Source: Ypsolopha sequella (Eukaryota > Arthropoda > Insecta > Lepidoptera > Ypsolophidae). From it: 64,000 bases of DNA. The position numbers and the translations under genes are program-made. Under the pieces are notes generated by a model, which worked only from the letters and a program-made list of their open reading frames with translations, had not been told where the DNA came from and ran no database searches. This document shows positions 25,501 through 32,967 of this stretch, piece after piece. The DNA is taken from positions 20,158,396 to 20,222,395 of the forward strand of contig OW204005.1 in assembly GCA_934047225.1 (NCBI GenBank), given 5' to 3'. Position 1 is the stretch's first letter; the number at the start of each line of letters is the position of its first letter.

Positions 25501-28500
25501 CATACGCTGATAAATGCATAAGGCAAATAACTGATGTAGATATTGATAGACTAGTCTATTTTAATTACTTAAAATATGTCATATATATTACGTCATATGG
25601 TATAATATTGTGGGGTAGAGCCGCTGATATAAACGATGTCTTTGTTTAACAAAAGAAAGCAATTCGAGCAATTTATAATATGAAGCACCAGCACCAGGAT
25701 TCATTGCGAGAAAAATTCAAATAAATGCGTATATAAACTGTTCCTTGTGAATTTATTTAGCAAGTAATTAGATGTAATAGAAAAAAAAAAGTCTTTTGCG
25801 AATTAACGACATACTTCATTGTTTACTACTTACATTATTTATTGTACGGAATAACTTCCAAAGTAGCTTATCTAAACCCTTGATGATGGTGTAAAACCGA
25901 AACCGGTCGAGTTAAATTAGTTTGTAACTGTGAAACGAGTGCAAGTGTATCTTTTCATCATGATATTATTTTATAAGTTAATTAATATTTGTAAATCCAA
26001 TAAGGGAATGTATATTTATTGTTTTTACAGGTCACTCGATGAAAGGCTTTTTAGATTGTCTTCTAGAACTTCAGTCTGAGGGACTACTAACAGACAAAGA
26101 AATAACTGAAGAAGTGGACACCATGATAGAAGCGGGATCAGATACTACTGCAAGAACATTATTGTTTATCCTAATTCTTCTAGCGTCACATTCCGACGTT
26201 CAAGACCGTGTCCACACAGAGTAAGTGGTTTAGAAATTTTTTGCAGATGTGTTCTGTGCAGTAGGTAGACTTAGATATTCAAGTTGTGCCAAAATTGTAT
26301 GGTTAACATGTCAATTGTTAAAGAGAAGAAATCTCACATTCAGGATTATCAACTTACGGCTTATCTAAAAATGCACGATAAAAAGGAAACTTCTAAATCA
26401 TGAATCGCGGGAAGAAGTGTGCGTGATAGGACGCCACCAATATCACGTGCAAGCGTTTTAGCCCGTTTGTGACCAAACGACCGCTTTTGTCATAAGTTTA
26501 ACGTTTAGCTCATCAAAGACGTTGTCTATGAAAACCATGCTATTTAAAAATAGTTCATTACTATACTTACACATTTAATTGAGCAAATTTTCAATAATTG
26601 TTCTAGTTACTTTCGCAGCATAAAGCACCTTAATAGTGCAACGAAGGACAATTTCAGTATACCGAATATAAAAATATAAGTTATCAGTACAATATCCTTT
26701 TTTTTTTTTGGAAAATTAATACGTACTTTTTATATTTTATCAAATACTCACTCAGTTAATGATACCATCAAAAAGACTTTTGTGATGATATATTTTATTT
26801 TTTTAGAATACAAGAAGTATTAGCTGAATCAAGTTGCAATGTCAACAAAAACCACTTGTCAAGACTTGTTTTTATGGAAGCAGTTATAAAAGAATCACTG
26901 CGGTTGTACACTATTGTTCCTCTAATATCGAGAAAAGTAACACGGGACTATAAGCAAGGTAAGAATATTTTCTTAGTCTTTTGGGGTGTATCTATAGTTA
27001 GTCAAAGATGGCTTAGCAGTCACAAACTGCGATGAAGTTGCGCGTTTGGTAGCAAGCCTTACCTTTGTTATTTTAAGGGTTTATGCTTAAATATGCTGAG
27101 TAAACTACTTAACTACCTGATCAATATTTAAATCACAGACATGTTGTAACAGACCTTTATCTTTCCGTTGTCAAGACAGTAACCTAATTGGCTAATTGGA
27201 TATATTTCACCGGATAGATTTTATTTTTGTCAATGACGCTTTTTTATGTTATAAATAAGTTTTACGTCTAAGCGGCTTGATTTTTATGTCTGAAATTACT
27301 GCTTTAATACAAAAACATGGTTTATTTTTCATTTGTCAAGTCAAAAATATCAAAACAATTAAGTACTCTTTCGGAAAATCCAAAAATATCTCGAAAAATT
27401 ACTAATAATGCGTGAGCGTTTTAATGTATAACTTTCTGACAATATAATTAAGTTAAAAATCACTCAATGGGATTGTTGTGTCCCATTGACCAGGCCTTAG
27501 GGAATATCAAAGGAAGGAAAGTGCACTGCTACCATAGTAAAACCAGAACAGTAGTTTAACTCATGCCCCGTACGAGACTTAAATACCTACTGTTGCTTTT
27601 CTTTTGTGATCTTAATTTTTGTGATTGTTGCCTAAATTAATCAGTTAAATTAATTAAAGTACATAATAAAATTTAAGTATCTAATCAAACATTGGCTCCT
27701 AGTCTAAAATTAAAAAATCTTTGCGGTTTAAAACATATCAGCTCCACGTTTAAAAACACTTTGTATAATTAACAAACATAGCACAGTTATGATCATAGGT
27801 ACCTATGTTAAATGTGAACAAAGAAAATACGGTTTACATTTCACATTATTATTTATATATACCATCAATTCTTATCCACCTTTCTTGTTGAGTAGGTATT
27901 GAGAAGGACGATAATTCTGGATTTGAAGAATTATTATTGAGGCATCCTAAGACAGTACAATATGTTCGATTGCGTGCTGTCGACATTATTTGAATTGGTC
28001 GGTGCCGCGCCGCGCGCGGCCTGGCGGCTTGTTAGAGAGACTTGACTGAGCACGATCGCGGCGTGACCCCGACTAGCGCCTACCTTGTATACTAAGATAT
28101 TGCTGTTGTGTGCGTACAGTAGTTCGTGCGTACTAGCACGCACACATATTAGCCGCGCGATGTACCTTTGCTTGAAGATAAACTACTGTTCTGGTTTTAC
28201 TATGCTGCTACTTAGTAGCGCAAAGTTATTTGGCGAGTGTTGCACCAAGGTCGAGGCGAACAGGCTCCGTCTGATCGTTTTTGGGTATTAGCTGTAGATT
28301 AGGCCCAGTATCAAGCTAAAGTTTTTTGGGTATTAGCTGTAGATTAGGCCCAGAATCAAGCTAAACTTTTTTGGGTATTAGCTTTAGATTAGGCCCAGTA
28401 TCAAGCTAAACTTCAGTACTGAATCAAAGCTTTTGTTTTTGAAATGTCTGTCTATCCTGCTCTAATCAAGTATCGCGCACGCAAACCTTAAATTATTTAG

Positions 28501-31004
28501 AATTTTCGGCTACTAATGTCCTAATGGACATCTTATTAAAATTCTTCTACAAACGTCTTCAATAATATATGTAGAAAATTCTCGCGAATTTTGAGATTTA
28601 TAGCTTTGCGATTTTTTATATCGAGCGAAGTTAATTTAATCACGTTTTTTGATCTATTTCAAATTTCAGGTATGTTTTTGTATTTTAAATATGATAATAT
28701 ACTGCGAATAGGATTATATACTTTCGTATTTTATATGGCAATATCTCGTGTAGTTACAACAAATTGAATTGGCCATTTCAATATTCATACCTTGAAACCT
28801 TATACTGAGCTAATAATCTATGAATTATTCAGAGAAACAACAGATTTAGTTGAGGCATCGAGTTTCAGCGGTCAAGCGGAAAAACGTGCAATGCGAGAGG
28901 GATGGCTCCAAGGCGAAAGGAAAAAAAATAGTTTTTAATTTATATAAAAAAGCTATAGTCAAATTTCTTATTATCAAAATCTTAATATTTTAAAAACCCA
29001 TCTAATCAAATATGCTTGAGTTCTGTACATGATTCCTATTCGTAAAACGATGAGAAAAAGTGTGTTTGAACTTTTGGAGACCTCATTTTAATTATTTTTT
29101 TCAAGTGAAATTCGCATTTCTGTTATTTTGGAATCTAACAGAAGGTTCCAAAAATTGTATGCTAATTTATGAAACTAGTTGCTTCTCATTGAAAGTAGGT
29201 AAATGGCTTAAAAAAGTGCCAATATTTTGGCGGCGTTGTTTTAAAGCAAATTCAATCGTTCGAATGATTTTGGGATGAAATTAATCCCCAAAAAACCGGG
29301 TTTTGTATATAAATTTTAAAACTGGTCGCTCAAAGTGATGAAGTAAAATAAATTGCAAAAAAAAAAATCAAACAAATTAAATAGAGACATGAGGAACTGA
29401 AAAAAACGTACATTATTAAAAAACTATATATAGTATATATATATCCCTATTTCAATGGCCCGAAAATTGATTAACAAACAATCACTTTTGTGTAAAGCAC
29501 GAATACCCTCGCCTTAATGAGCGTTTTTCCTTGTGTCAAATTTAGTGTTTAATAAGATTCCTAGATGACACTGTCGTATACTTTAGCAACATAATCAAAG
29601 ACAAAATTTGCACAGATTCCAAACAAACTACAAATCACCTTGGCATTGATTGCTACGAAACATATTTTATCTATGGTGACATTGAGAGCGACATCCTGAG
29701 GTAAGCTAAGAACTAAGAAAAATAAACAACGAGAAAAACGCTCATTGTATATTTATGAAGTTGCAATTTAAGGTGCTCTGTTTGCTTTGTCCGAAAGTAC
29801 ATAGAATAACCCCATGCGACGAGGGGAACTTTTTTGTACATTCATACTTGTTTACTGATGGGTTTTTTACAGATAACTTCGTTCTTCCATCTGGTACTGA
29901 AATCCTTGTGTTTTTATCGGGGATCAACAGAAGTGACCATTGGGGTCCAGACGTAAACACTTTCAACCCAGACAGATGGCTCGACAGCTCAGTGCCAGAC
30001 TTCGCTTCCTTTAGCTTAGGACGGCGTTCATGCTTGGGTAAAAATATACTTTTCTTTTAAGGCGATTAGTGTCGCCAAATTAGCAGCTCAATGTGTGTCG
30101 GTACGAATATCGACCGAAACGACATTGAAATAACGTTCATAGTGGCTGTTATGACGTTCACTGCGTCCTTGATTCCTATCAAAAGGACGAAATAGGACAA
30201 AATAATACTTTTCTTATGGACGTGATTGTTCGATTGAATAATCATATGTAATGTTTATGGCTAATAAGTTTACCTATTAATCAAAGTATAAATAAATTAA
30301 ATCGACCAAGTGGCTGAGGAGCGGTGCGGTGATTCAAGCCGAAAACACCATTCGGTGGAAATGGTTTTTTATATATAAGTTTTGGTTTTATGAAGAACAA
30401 AAATTTTGCATACGTTGTCTTTTACGTTATACGTTGTCTCGTTTTCCAACTCAATCAGAAACTGTTTTAACTCTATGACTGCCTTATTGTGTACAGTTTT
30501 GTCAGTCGGGTGTCGACTTGATTACGACACCCTTCTCAGTTTTCGCGATCGCAAACAGTTGACATCATAGTGGGTAGAAAAAGGAAGGTTGGTGAAAAAA
30601 TGGTTTACTTAATAGTCATACATACCAGAAAAATATAACACTTGATCGGCGTAAAGTCACAAGCTAAAATGCAACGCTGCTTCCCTAAAACAGTTTGTAT
30701 GACTAGATTGACGAATGTGGAAGAAGCGAAAGAGGTATGTTAGGATCTTATCAGATGGAAATCTGTAGTCTGTGCCTATCCGTTTGGGATACAGGCAAGA
30801 GAATAAACGAAAAATTTTAGATTTTGTATTTATCTTGAATTTTTTGCAGGACGAAACTATGCAATGATGTCAATGAAGACAACACTCGCACACTTTCTAC
30901 GTCGCTATCGAGTAGCCAGGAGAGAAACGGAACTAAAACTGAAATACGATTTTATGTTAAAACCGGTGGAGGGGCATTACATTTCAGTTGAATTAAGACA
31001 ATAA
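7586..31004 (+). CDS. Cytochrome P450, CYP4 clan (CYP340-like), 10 exons, 479 aa
   Basis: Exons: 7586-7727, 10389-10478, 12420-12530, 15612-15797, 17437-17627, 21162-21219, 26031-26220, 26807-26958, 29873-30037, 30850-31004. All junctions are GT-AG and phases join into one frame without stops. The product is a haem-thiolate monooxygenase; an N-terminal hydrophobic anchor (residues 2-16) and proline-rich hinge PTLPG suggest the ER membrane. Visible motifs: WRRHRKLLN (helix C), AGSDTT at 294-299 (helix I oxygen activation), ESLR at 352-355 (helix K), FNPDRW at 404-409, and [10 protein letters not shown] at 420-429 with Cys427 as haem ligand. Length is slightly under the usual ~490-510. Substrate cannot be deduced; related insect enzymes oxidise lipids, odorants or plant and insecticide chemicals. 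The family call is by eye; CYP4-clan membership is firm, CYP340 is probable. Confidence 0.93.
7728..7870 (-). repeat. Fragment of lepidopteran GTGCGAGTCGG-type repeat, in intron 1
   Basis: Starts with AGGGTTCTGTACGCAAAGGG, the reverse of the repeat's tail (compare the full copy at 45143-45437). A matching fragment sits at the same place in intron 1 of the second P450 (about 54205-54310), so it was present before the tandem duplication. Confidence 0.6.
7925..8310 (-). pseudogene. LINE ORF2 C-terminal relic in intron 1
   Basis: Minus-strand reading gives [33 protein letters not shown], then an in-frame stop replacing the usual [13 protein letters not shown] and a terminal stop near 7929. It is clearly related to the C-terminus of the LINE at 31748-36246 (RRNSHIVSLLYNALNS, YLRDRF). 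Only this tail remains. Confidence 0.75.
8395..8560 (+). repeat. Diverged copy of the 14061/30061 repeat family
   Basis: Shares AAATTAGCAACTC, a CATGGCTGTTACG-like block and CGCTGCA with the copies at 14061-14440 and 30061-30420, but with heavy divergence. Confidence 0.4.
9032..9288. mobile_element. MITE with ~42-53-bp terminal inverted repeats
   Basis: The left end (AAGTTGCGTAAGCCGGAAAC then TGGCGATAGTACTCGTCCATAC) is repeated inverted at 9235-9276 with two mismatches. A weaker match extends outward to GTGTTAA on both sides. The interior is AT-rich and non-coding. It lies in P450 intron 1. Superfamily is not evident. Confidence 0.85.
9345..9740. repeat. Foldback element with internal short repeats, flanked by direct repeats
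   Basis: Arms 9372-9470 and 9518-9615 form a near-perfect inverted repeat of about 95 bp. Each arm contains three copies of TAACTCTACAAG-type units. The palindrome is flanked by direct copies of AATATTACAGTGGTTGGGGT at about 9347 and 9712. The direct repeats are far longer than a normal target-site duplication. Confidence 0.85.
10660..11300 (-). repeat. AT-rich tandemly related repeats ending in reversed GTGCGAGTCGG-type head
   Basis: Two related blocks (about 10690-10900 and 10980-11200) share ATACAATATGGGTATCAA, a CCCCTTATCT motif and AAACTGGT. They end at 11250-11282 with GCGAGTCTGACTCGCACTTGG, the reverse of the lepidopteran repeat head. The same body recurs at 16560-17400. Located in P450 intron 2. 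Confidence 0.6.
11395..11520 (-). repeat. Reversed GTGCGAGTCGG-type repeat tail with (GTCT)n
   Basis: TTTTAGGGTTCTGTAG followed by CCGTCTGTCTGTC and a run of GTCT units matches the reverse of the tail (ACAGACGGACAGAC) seen in full at 45340-45440. Confidence 0.6.
12598..12650 (-). repeat. Short relic of the Penelope-like 3' terminus
   Basis: AGATATATTTCGGACCCCAC and GGGCCCGGCAACAG correspond, with changes, to the element end AAATATATTTCGGCCCTTAG and GGGCCGTCATCAG at 46690 and 50615. Located in P450 intron 3. Confidence 0.45.
13927..14007. repeat. 46-bp tandem duplication
   Basis: Two copies of TAACCGTGCAAATTAGATTA plus TAGGATTACTTT separated by a T-run, period 46. In P450 intron 3. Confidence 0.85.
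14061..14440 (+). repeat. ~370-bp interspersed repeat, copy 1
   Basis: Aligns by eye along its whole length with 30061-30420: GCGATTA, TCGCCAAATTAGCAGCTC, CGATATTGAAATAACGTTCAT, GTGGCTGTTA, AAAATAATACTTTTC, GGACGTGATTGTTC and a GCATA-GTTGTCT end. Both copies are in introns of the same P450 gene. No coding potential. Confidence 0.75.
14626..14831. mobile_element. MITE-like inverted-repeat element
   Basis: GCCATCGCAAAGTTTCCATT (14652 on) is mirrored by AATTGAAACTTTGCGATGGC (about 14777-14797). A weaker outer match AACAAAACCT/AGGTTTTGTT gives an element of about 205 bp with no coding content. Confidence 0.7.
14850..15060. other. GC-rich unexplained block in intron 3
   Basis: A sharply more GC-rich stretch than its surroundings, with no convincing protein in any frame and no tRNA-like fold. 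It may be an internal fragment of a mobile element. Confidence 0.3.
15991..16390. mobile_element. MITE, GGATGCGATGGGTC family, copy 1
   Basis: Starts GGATGCGATGGGTC and ends GACCCGTCGCATCC, with matching subterminal words in copy 2 (20266-20620), including an AAAGCAATCA-type right end. Contains diverged GGCGACCATAG units in both orientations. In P450 intron 4. Confidence 0.75.
16560..17400 (-). repeat. AT-rich repeat body related to 10660-11300
   Basis: Contains ATACAATATGGGTATCAA, CTTATCTCCGAAACTGGTAG and TTACAGGAAGAATAAAGCGG blocks shared with the repeat in intron 2. It fills most of intron 4 up to exon 5. Confidence 0.6.
17635..17703. repeat. Strong hairpin just inside intron 5
   Basis: GTTCAATAAAA...CCGACGAA pairs with TTCGTCGGTTTTATTGAAC; the left arm carries an extra 11-bp TTTAATAAAA-type duplication. 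It begins 8 nt after the exon 5 donor. Confidence 0.85.
17765..17880. repeat. Degenerate short repeats TGTCAAAA-TGA type
   Basis: About six imperfect units built on AAATGTGACA / AGATGTCAAAATTGAGA. No coding sense. Confidence 0.5.
17881..19013. other. Intron 5, AT-rich with no gene seen
   Basis: A possible truncated LINE or SINE tail lies at 18540-18600 (TCATTTATTTCAGAACTGGG, also reminiscent of 55515). Nothing else is recognised. Confidence 0.35.
19022..19285. mobile_element. hAT-type palindromic MITE with 8-bp target duplication
   Basis: The element opens CAGTGGCGTGCACAGAAC and closes with its exact reverse complement. The arms stay nearly perfect for about 110 bp, around a small GGTAGGCACTGCCTACC centre. 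ATATTTAG flanks both sides (19014-19021 and 19286-19293). The CAGTGG-type end and 8-bp duplication are hallmarks of hAT transposition. No transposase is encoded, so it would have been mobilised in trans. Confidence 0.93.
19641..19910. mobile_element. MITE with ~40-bp GTCGTG inverted repeats
   Basis: Left end GTCGTGACCATACCGTAGTA is mirrored by a right end reading GTCGTGGCCATATCGTAGAA in reverse; both continue into ACCATTTCATGA. The interior carries a purine-rich, GC-rich run of AGCGGAGCGAGG-like units (19745-19838). Confidence 0.8.
20266..20620. mobile_element. MITE, GGATGCGATGGGTC family, copy 2
   Basis: Left end GTGGATGCGATGGGTCTCGT is mirrored at the right by ACCTGTCGCATCCACC. It contains a five-unit 25-bp minisatellite (separate entry). 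Same family as 15991-16390. Confidence 0.85.
20353..20477. repeat. 25-bp minisatellite, five units, inside MITE
   Basis: Five head-to-tail units of GGCGACCATAGCTTAATGTC plus AATTC, with one or two changes each. The sister MITE has only isolated diverged units. Confidence 0.9.
20640..21161. other. Intron 5, 3' part
   Basis: No gene. An imperfect hairpin (GGCGAACCTTC with GAAGGTTCCGCGG, about 21018-21076) is the only structure noted. Confidence 0.35.
21230..22170. other. Intron 6, 5' part, nothing recognised
   Basis: AT-rich, without supported coding frames, up to the start of the old LINE copy near 22174. Confidence 0.35.
22174..22780 (+). pseudogene. Old copy of LINE family A, left part of RT domain
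   Basis: Readable as [56 protein letters not shown] and [17 protein letters not shown], with stops and frameshifts between. It matches the intact family A frame at 23586-25457 part for part, on the opposite strand. It stops abruptly at LC, where the young element is inserted, and resumes at 25477. Confidence 0.9.
22781..25476 (-). mobile_element. Young LINE family A insertion, 5' truncated, nested in an older family A copy
   Basis: In element orientation: RT frame (25457-23586), a roughly 800-bp 3' UTR with a GC-rich block (22975-23260), then a 3' end AATAAACTATT followed by TTTGAA tandem units (22781-22802) typical of some non-LTR elements. The flanking plus-strand sequence is one older family A copy split at this point. 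CTGT at both edges may be a short target duplication. Lies in P450 intron 6, antisense to the gene. Confidence 0.88.
23586..25457 (-). CDS. Non-LTR retrotransposon reverse transcriptase (LINE family A)
   Basis: Open for 623 codons; it begins at a TTG near the truncated 5' end, not at a true start. RT blocks in order are [70 protein letters not shown] (FADD at 339-342) and [14 protein letters not shown], then a C-terminal tail ([12 protein letters not shown]). The endonuclease domain and ORF1 are missing through 5' truncation, so it cannot retrotranspose on its own, although the frame has no stops. By motif it belongs to the CR1/Jockey/Daphne side of non-LTR elements; the exact clade is unsure. 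Confidence 0.9.
   Translation of the reverse strand: MVCLKAKSIYLNKKLKRSDNKVKTVWNIINTETGKSKKRDNELKLSINNEVVTGDKEVANAFEQFFTEIPSLTTKDLNSSPGLAQDLLIDHVPQCLSVFAFKHINSLTVIKAFKSLSLKKTEDLWGLSVKVISSVIDLIAPYLALIFNKCVDDGIFPDLMKFSKLIPLFKSGDNGDPSNYRPVSVLPVLSKVFEKIVFNQLLFHFNLNKLLHCEQYGFTRGMSTTDAGVALVKHIFDAWEEKQDAFGVFCDLSKAFDCVNHETLLCKLDHYGVRGKSLALLKSYLSDRIQKVDINGVKSSGALVKMGVPQGSILGPLLFLIYINDLPYLVKDLTKIVLFADDTSLIFKVNRRKDILDGANTTLSLVLDWFTVNNLVLNAKKTKCIKFTLPNVIQVDGNLLLQGSKLELVNETKFLGITVDSRLQWGPHIEALCGRLSSAAYAVRRIRQITDVDTARLVYFSYFHSIMSYGMLLWGRAADTDAVFVLQKRAIRAIYNMKHRDSLREKFKEINILTVPCEYIYQVLRYVRKNVESFPRLGKQHCKETRNKHKLAFPKIRLAKVSTSFVGHGIRFYKKFQKEVLTLSENKFKLYIKQGLLKKAYYKINEYLDDGEAWCYSDNDSKL
25477..25775 (+). pseudogene. 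Old copy of LINE family A, right part
   Basis: Continues the copy interrupted at 22780: CTGTGGTAGCTTAGTTCAGC, CAAATAACTGATGTAGATAT, then TTGTGGGGTAGAGCCGCTGA correspond to the family A region reading [19 protein letters not shown] and LLWGRAAD. Stops and small indels break the frame. Confidence 0.85.
26959..27532. other. Intron 8, 5' part, nothing recognised
   Basis: AT-rich, no coding frame or repeat structure supported. Confidence 0.35.
27533..28204. repeat. 26-bp perfect inverted repeats bounding a GC-rich core
   Basis: CATAGTAAAACCAGAACAGT followed by AGTTTA at 27533-27558 is exactly mirrored at 28179-28204. Between them is AT-rich DNA and then a CpG-rich core (about 27985-28150). No transposase frame is seen. 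It may be a non-autonomous element or two opposed copies of a repeat. Confidence 0.7.
28278..28412. repeat. 45-bp tandem repeat, three units
   Basis: Three copies of TTGGGTATTAGCTGTAGATT followed by AGGCCCAGTATCAAGCTAAA at 28281, 28326 and 28371, with few differences. Confidence 0.9.
28413..29509. other. Intron 8, middle, nothing recognised
   Basis: AT-rich with no supported gene. The open frame around 29060-29278 has no recognisable features. Confidence 0.35.
29516..29746. repeat. Possible short MITE with 14-bp inverted ends
   Basis: AATGAGCGTTTTTC at 29516-29529 is mirrored by GAAAAACGCTCATT at 29733-29746. The interior is non-coding. It lies just upstream of exon 9. Confidence 0.5.
30061..30420 (+). 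repeat. ~370-bp interspersed repeat, copy 2
   Basis: Whole-length match to 14061-14440; begins 23 nt into intron 9 of the P450. Non-coding. Confidence 0.75.
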
Positions 31005-31090
31005 ATACTTACGTAGTAATTAAAATAAATTTTTGAAATATGTATTGTTATTGGATAATATGTTTGAATAAAGTGTTGATTGGGTAATTT
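31005..31090 (+). terminator. P450 copy 1 3' UTR with polyadenylation signals
   Basis: AATAAA overlaps the stop region (about 31000) and a better placed AATAAA occurs at about 31067-31072, followed by a GTTGATTGGGTAATTTGTTTG stretch of GT-rich character. The mature 3' end is therefore expected near 31090. Confidence 0.6.
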
Positions 31091-31697
31091 GTTTGTTTTA
31101 ATTACTAAATTAAAAGAACTTGCTTAGAGTGAAGAACCATTGTCATTATACGAAGTATTGTATGTTCGAGATATCTACTTACAATTTATTCACTATGTAT
31201 GTCGGTGAAAGGTGCCTGCTTGGCAAACAGACACCGTCCAACCAGCAAGACAACCACCAGACGCACGCAGGCAGCTGGGCCCTTATGAGTTTACCCGGGA
31301 TAGCTTCTGATGGTTTCCTGCGAACTTAACCTAAAAACTTATGTACTAAACTTACATATGAATTCCAGAAATCCGTTTCGTCGCAGGCACTGGTGGTGGT
31401 GATAAAAGTTCCCTAAAACCCCTTAGCTAATCCCTGAGCTCAATTCCCTGAATACGCAAAATTACCACTAGGTTTCGATGTGACGCAGCGTGTAACACGT
31501 AGTTACAAAGTCTTCCTGACGTCTTCCCGGAGGCAAGCTATTTCACAGCAAATAATACAAATAATTTAATACTAAGCAGATTGAACACTGTCGAAACTCA
31601 ATTGCTTACGGACTTTTTCTAATATGTCACAAAAAATGTTTTTGAAACCAAGAAGCAATTAAAAACATTGGTACTAAACTAATAGTTTAAAACTATC
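31091..31697. other. Intergenic, nothing recognised
   Basis: No coding frame supported. The short GC-richer patch at 31200-31330 is unexplained. Confidence 0.35.
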
Positions 31698-31761
31698 GAC
31701 TCAAATTCAAATATAATTTATTTTCCAAAATTGTTAGGTACATAATAGTTTAGTCCTGAGT

Positions 31762-32379
31762 TTGGAGCGGCTGGCAAAGGAGTTCTCAATCTTCAAGGAC
31801 TGGATGCAAGATGCCATTAGTTTGTTGCGGCAGCAGATCTCAGCTGTTTCTCAAACGGTTGATGAAATGGACAACCGTGGCAGGCGAAAGTTCTTGCTGT
31901 TCCGAGGTGTCTTAGAAACTGCAGACGAAGATCTCCCAGCTATGGTTACGCAGATAGCCACACAGAAGCTAAAGCTGCCGAACTTCACTGTTGCTTCCGT
32001 AAGGACCTGCTATCGTCTCGGGAGGAAATCAGACGAAACTAACAGGCCCATCTTGGTAAGGTTTGAAAATCTTCATGTCCGCTCAACTGTATGGAACAGC
32101 AAAAAGGAACTAAAAGGATGCCAAGTGTCTATAGCTGAGTTCCTGACTGGTCCCCGGAGACAGGTTTTCGTTGAGGCGCGCAGGCTGTATGGTGTCACCC
32201 GGTGTTGGTCACAAGACGGCAACATATTTATCAAGCTTCCTGATGGGGACAAGTTCCGGCTCAATTCTTCACAACAGCTGCAGGACTTCATGGCTAAATA
32301 CCCGCCAACTAAAGAGGCTGGCACAGCTTCTGGAGGCAGGTCTCAGCGGAATCGTGCTGCAGTAAATTCCAAAAAATAG
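31762..32379 (+). CDS. LINE B ORF1 protein, N-terminally truncated
   Basis: The frame runs open from the element's 5' edge through TTG at 31762 to a stop at 32379, about 205 codons, without an initiating ATG. After a short coiled-coil-like start (heptad hydrophobics over the first ~35 residues) comes a region resembling the RNA-binding ORF1p of L1-like elements: RRKFLLFRGV, RTCYRLGRK, RPILVRFENL, KKELKGCQVSIAEFLT and a basic C-terminus. Such proteins bind element RNA as a chaperone. It precedes ORF2 on the same strand. Confidence 0.8.
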   Translation: MERLAKEFSIFKDWMQDAISLLRQQISAVSQTVDEMDNRGRRKFLLFRGVLETADEDLPAMVTQIATQKLKLPNFTVASVRTCYRLGRKSDETNRPILVRFENLHVRSTVWNSKKELKGCQVSIAEFLTGPRRQVFVEARRLYGVTRCWSQDGNIFIKLPDGDKFRLNSSQQLQDFMAKYPPTKEAGTASGGRSQRNRAAVNSKK

Positions 32380-32967
32380 TTAAATTATTTGCTCGAATGT
32401 TGTTTCCAAGGCCCGCATTAATTTGACACTAGTTGCGAATACTAACTAGTTAGTACTCCACAGGCAGCTTAATTTGTGCTTTTATGTTGTGAATGATAAA
32501 ATTTTACTATTTGTTTCCAAATCACCCACTTTTGTTTTGACATTTTGTCAGAGGTTTTCATTCATATAGAAGTAGAAGCTTGCCTGCGTTCCATTTAATT
32601 ATTTATTTTCTTCTCTGTACATGTTCCGCTTAAAATCAAACTGTCCAACATTAGACAATAATTTGTATCTTACTCCATCAATTGTACTGAGATTTTGTTG
32701 TCTGTACATAGGATTGTAACACCACGTTTTACTTTTGTTTTTATAATTCTTGGGCCTTGTTTTGTTTTATTTGACTTATAGTAGGTTTAATTATTACTTA
32801 AAATAGCTGTATCTGTAGTGAACTGGCAGTGCTGTGGCGGTCTCATTAGTTTTGGTTTGCCATTTTGAATTTACTCACTATAGTTTATCTTGCAAATTGT
32901 ATCTAAGTAATATCATACGTTTATTTTATTATTATTTTTTAAACTTTATTTTATATATTTATATTTC

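Noticed and set aside
32073..32324. Minus-strand open frame inside LINE B ORF1
   Set aside because: It is antisense to a recognisable ORF1 frame and has no features of its own.
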